Shown in pieces: positions 63,820 to 64,000 of a stretch of 64,000 nt of DNA (its first letter is position 1; every line of letters starts with the position of its first letter). The stretch covers positions 62,230-126,229 of the forward strand of contig NZ_LMKV01000001.1 of assembly GCF_001421665.1 (NCBI RefSeq). The letters are read 5' to 3'. Made by a program: the position numbers and the translations under genes. The notes under the pieces are model-generated. The model was not told the origin of the DNA, did no database searches, and was given only the letters and a program-made list of their open reading frames with translations. This DNA comes from Sphingobium sp. Leaf26. GTDB lineage: Bacteria; Pseudomonadota; Alphaproteobacteria; Sphingomonadales; Sphingomonadaceae.

Positions 63820-64000
63820 ATGAAGAGAGGAAAGCAGCAGCAACGGAACTTCGCAGAGCAGCGCTGGCCGCTGCTTTCAAACCTTATGGTCTGTTATTTT
63901 AATGAGGATTTCGATCTTCTCTACGGCTCACTTGATGGAGCCGTTGCCGCTTCGGCTAAAGATGGATCACTGGATCATCGGCAAGCAATACTAAAGGAAT
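63820..64000 (+). CDS. CdiI-like contact-dependent inhibition immunity protein (3' end beyond window)
   Basis: The first 60 codons are visible and the rest lies outside. They read a short basic start and then WPLLSNLMVCYFNEDFDLLY followed by GSLDGAVAASAKDGSLDHRQ. This matches the pattern of contact-dependent growth inhibition immunity proteins (CdiI_4 type), which have an aromatic-rich opening such as L..YFHQDWDLDYG. The family neutralises a cognate CdiA toxin domain. No toxin gene lies within the window. The identity rests on a short stretch. Confidence 0.55.
   Translation, partial: MKRGKQQQRNFAEQRWPLLSNLMVCYFNEDFDLLYGSLDGAVAASAKDGSLDHRQAILKE

Noticed and set aside
63562..63843. 93-codon minus-strand frame opposite the 58-residue membrane protein
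   Set aside because: The plus-strand frames show a clean two-helix pattern and a CdiI-like start; the minus frame has no recognisable feature.

Overview
The window is GC-rich chromosomal DNA of an alphaproteobacterium, most likely a sphingomonad (Sphingobium/Sphingomonas/Novosphingobium type). This rests on gene content and order: trpF-trpB-trpA-accD-folC, aroA-cmk-rpsA-ihfB, a FYDLN-acid protein beside tRNA-Ala, a DUF6628 gene, a GT21-like glycosyltransferase of the kind sphingolipid makers carry, and dispersed palindromic repeats. Many genes are joined by 4-base ATGA or GTGA stop/start overlaps. No rRNA operon, complete insertion sequence or CRISPR array is visible.

Region 1-7970 looks like a worn genomic island lying against the 3' end of a CAT-anticodon tRNA (7971-8047). 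On the minus strand it holds an SLC13-type transporter remnant, a DUF389 gene split by a frameshift, and a coupled trio: pyruvate oxidase (poxB-like), a membrane-anchored FMN/glutamate-synthase-like enzyme and an alpha/beta hydrolase. These are followed by the C-terminal stub of a Na+/H+ antiporter and a DUF2254 membrane protein cut by the window edge. Broken genes and a fused gene junction show repeated rearrangement.

Region 8070-14270 holds a polysaccharide deacetylase, a histidine kinase, an Lrp/AsnC regulator and two tandem paralogous exported TPR-like proteins. Region 14550-25160 is core housekeeping: gyrA, DUF952, a GT21-like glycosyltransferase divergent from a lipid A-type acyltransferase, the trp genes with a small membrane protein wedged between trpB and trpA, accD and folC.

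Region 25160-34870 has a DUF6628 gene behind a Fur-box-like palindrome, a TPR membrane protein with an AmpG-like permease, a single-domain response regulator, an RluB-type pseudouridine synthase with a long disordered N-terminus, rsmD, and a nitric-oxide module: a globin divergent from nsrR with a palindromic operator between them. A proline-rich secreted protein, a GFA-family protein and a UvrD/PcrA helicase follow. A lower-GC gene with a PD-(D/E)XK-like motif is coupled to the helicase, ahead of two identical tRNA-Ala genes.

Region 35700-50510 contains the FYDLN-acid gene, aroA-cmk-rpsA-ihfB, tRNA-Leu, a Kef-type antiporter, glutaminase, alaS followed by an exported nucleoside-deoxyribosyltransferase-like protein, an M24 peptidase, a GT61 enzyme and a glutathione S-transferase. 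Region 50650-63360 contains malate synthase G divergent from a LysR regulator, malic enzyme, an L,D-transpeptidase, two transporters, an Asp/Asn beta-hydroxylase-like protein, a YitT protein, hisI, tRNA-His, a nucleotidyltransferase and RlpA. After 63440 the sequence becomes AT-richer and accessory: a 58-residue membrane protein, then the start of a gene resembling CdiI-type contact-dependent-inhibition immunity proteins, cut by the window end.
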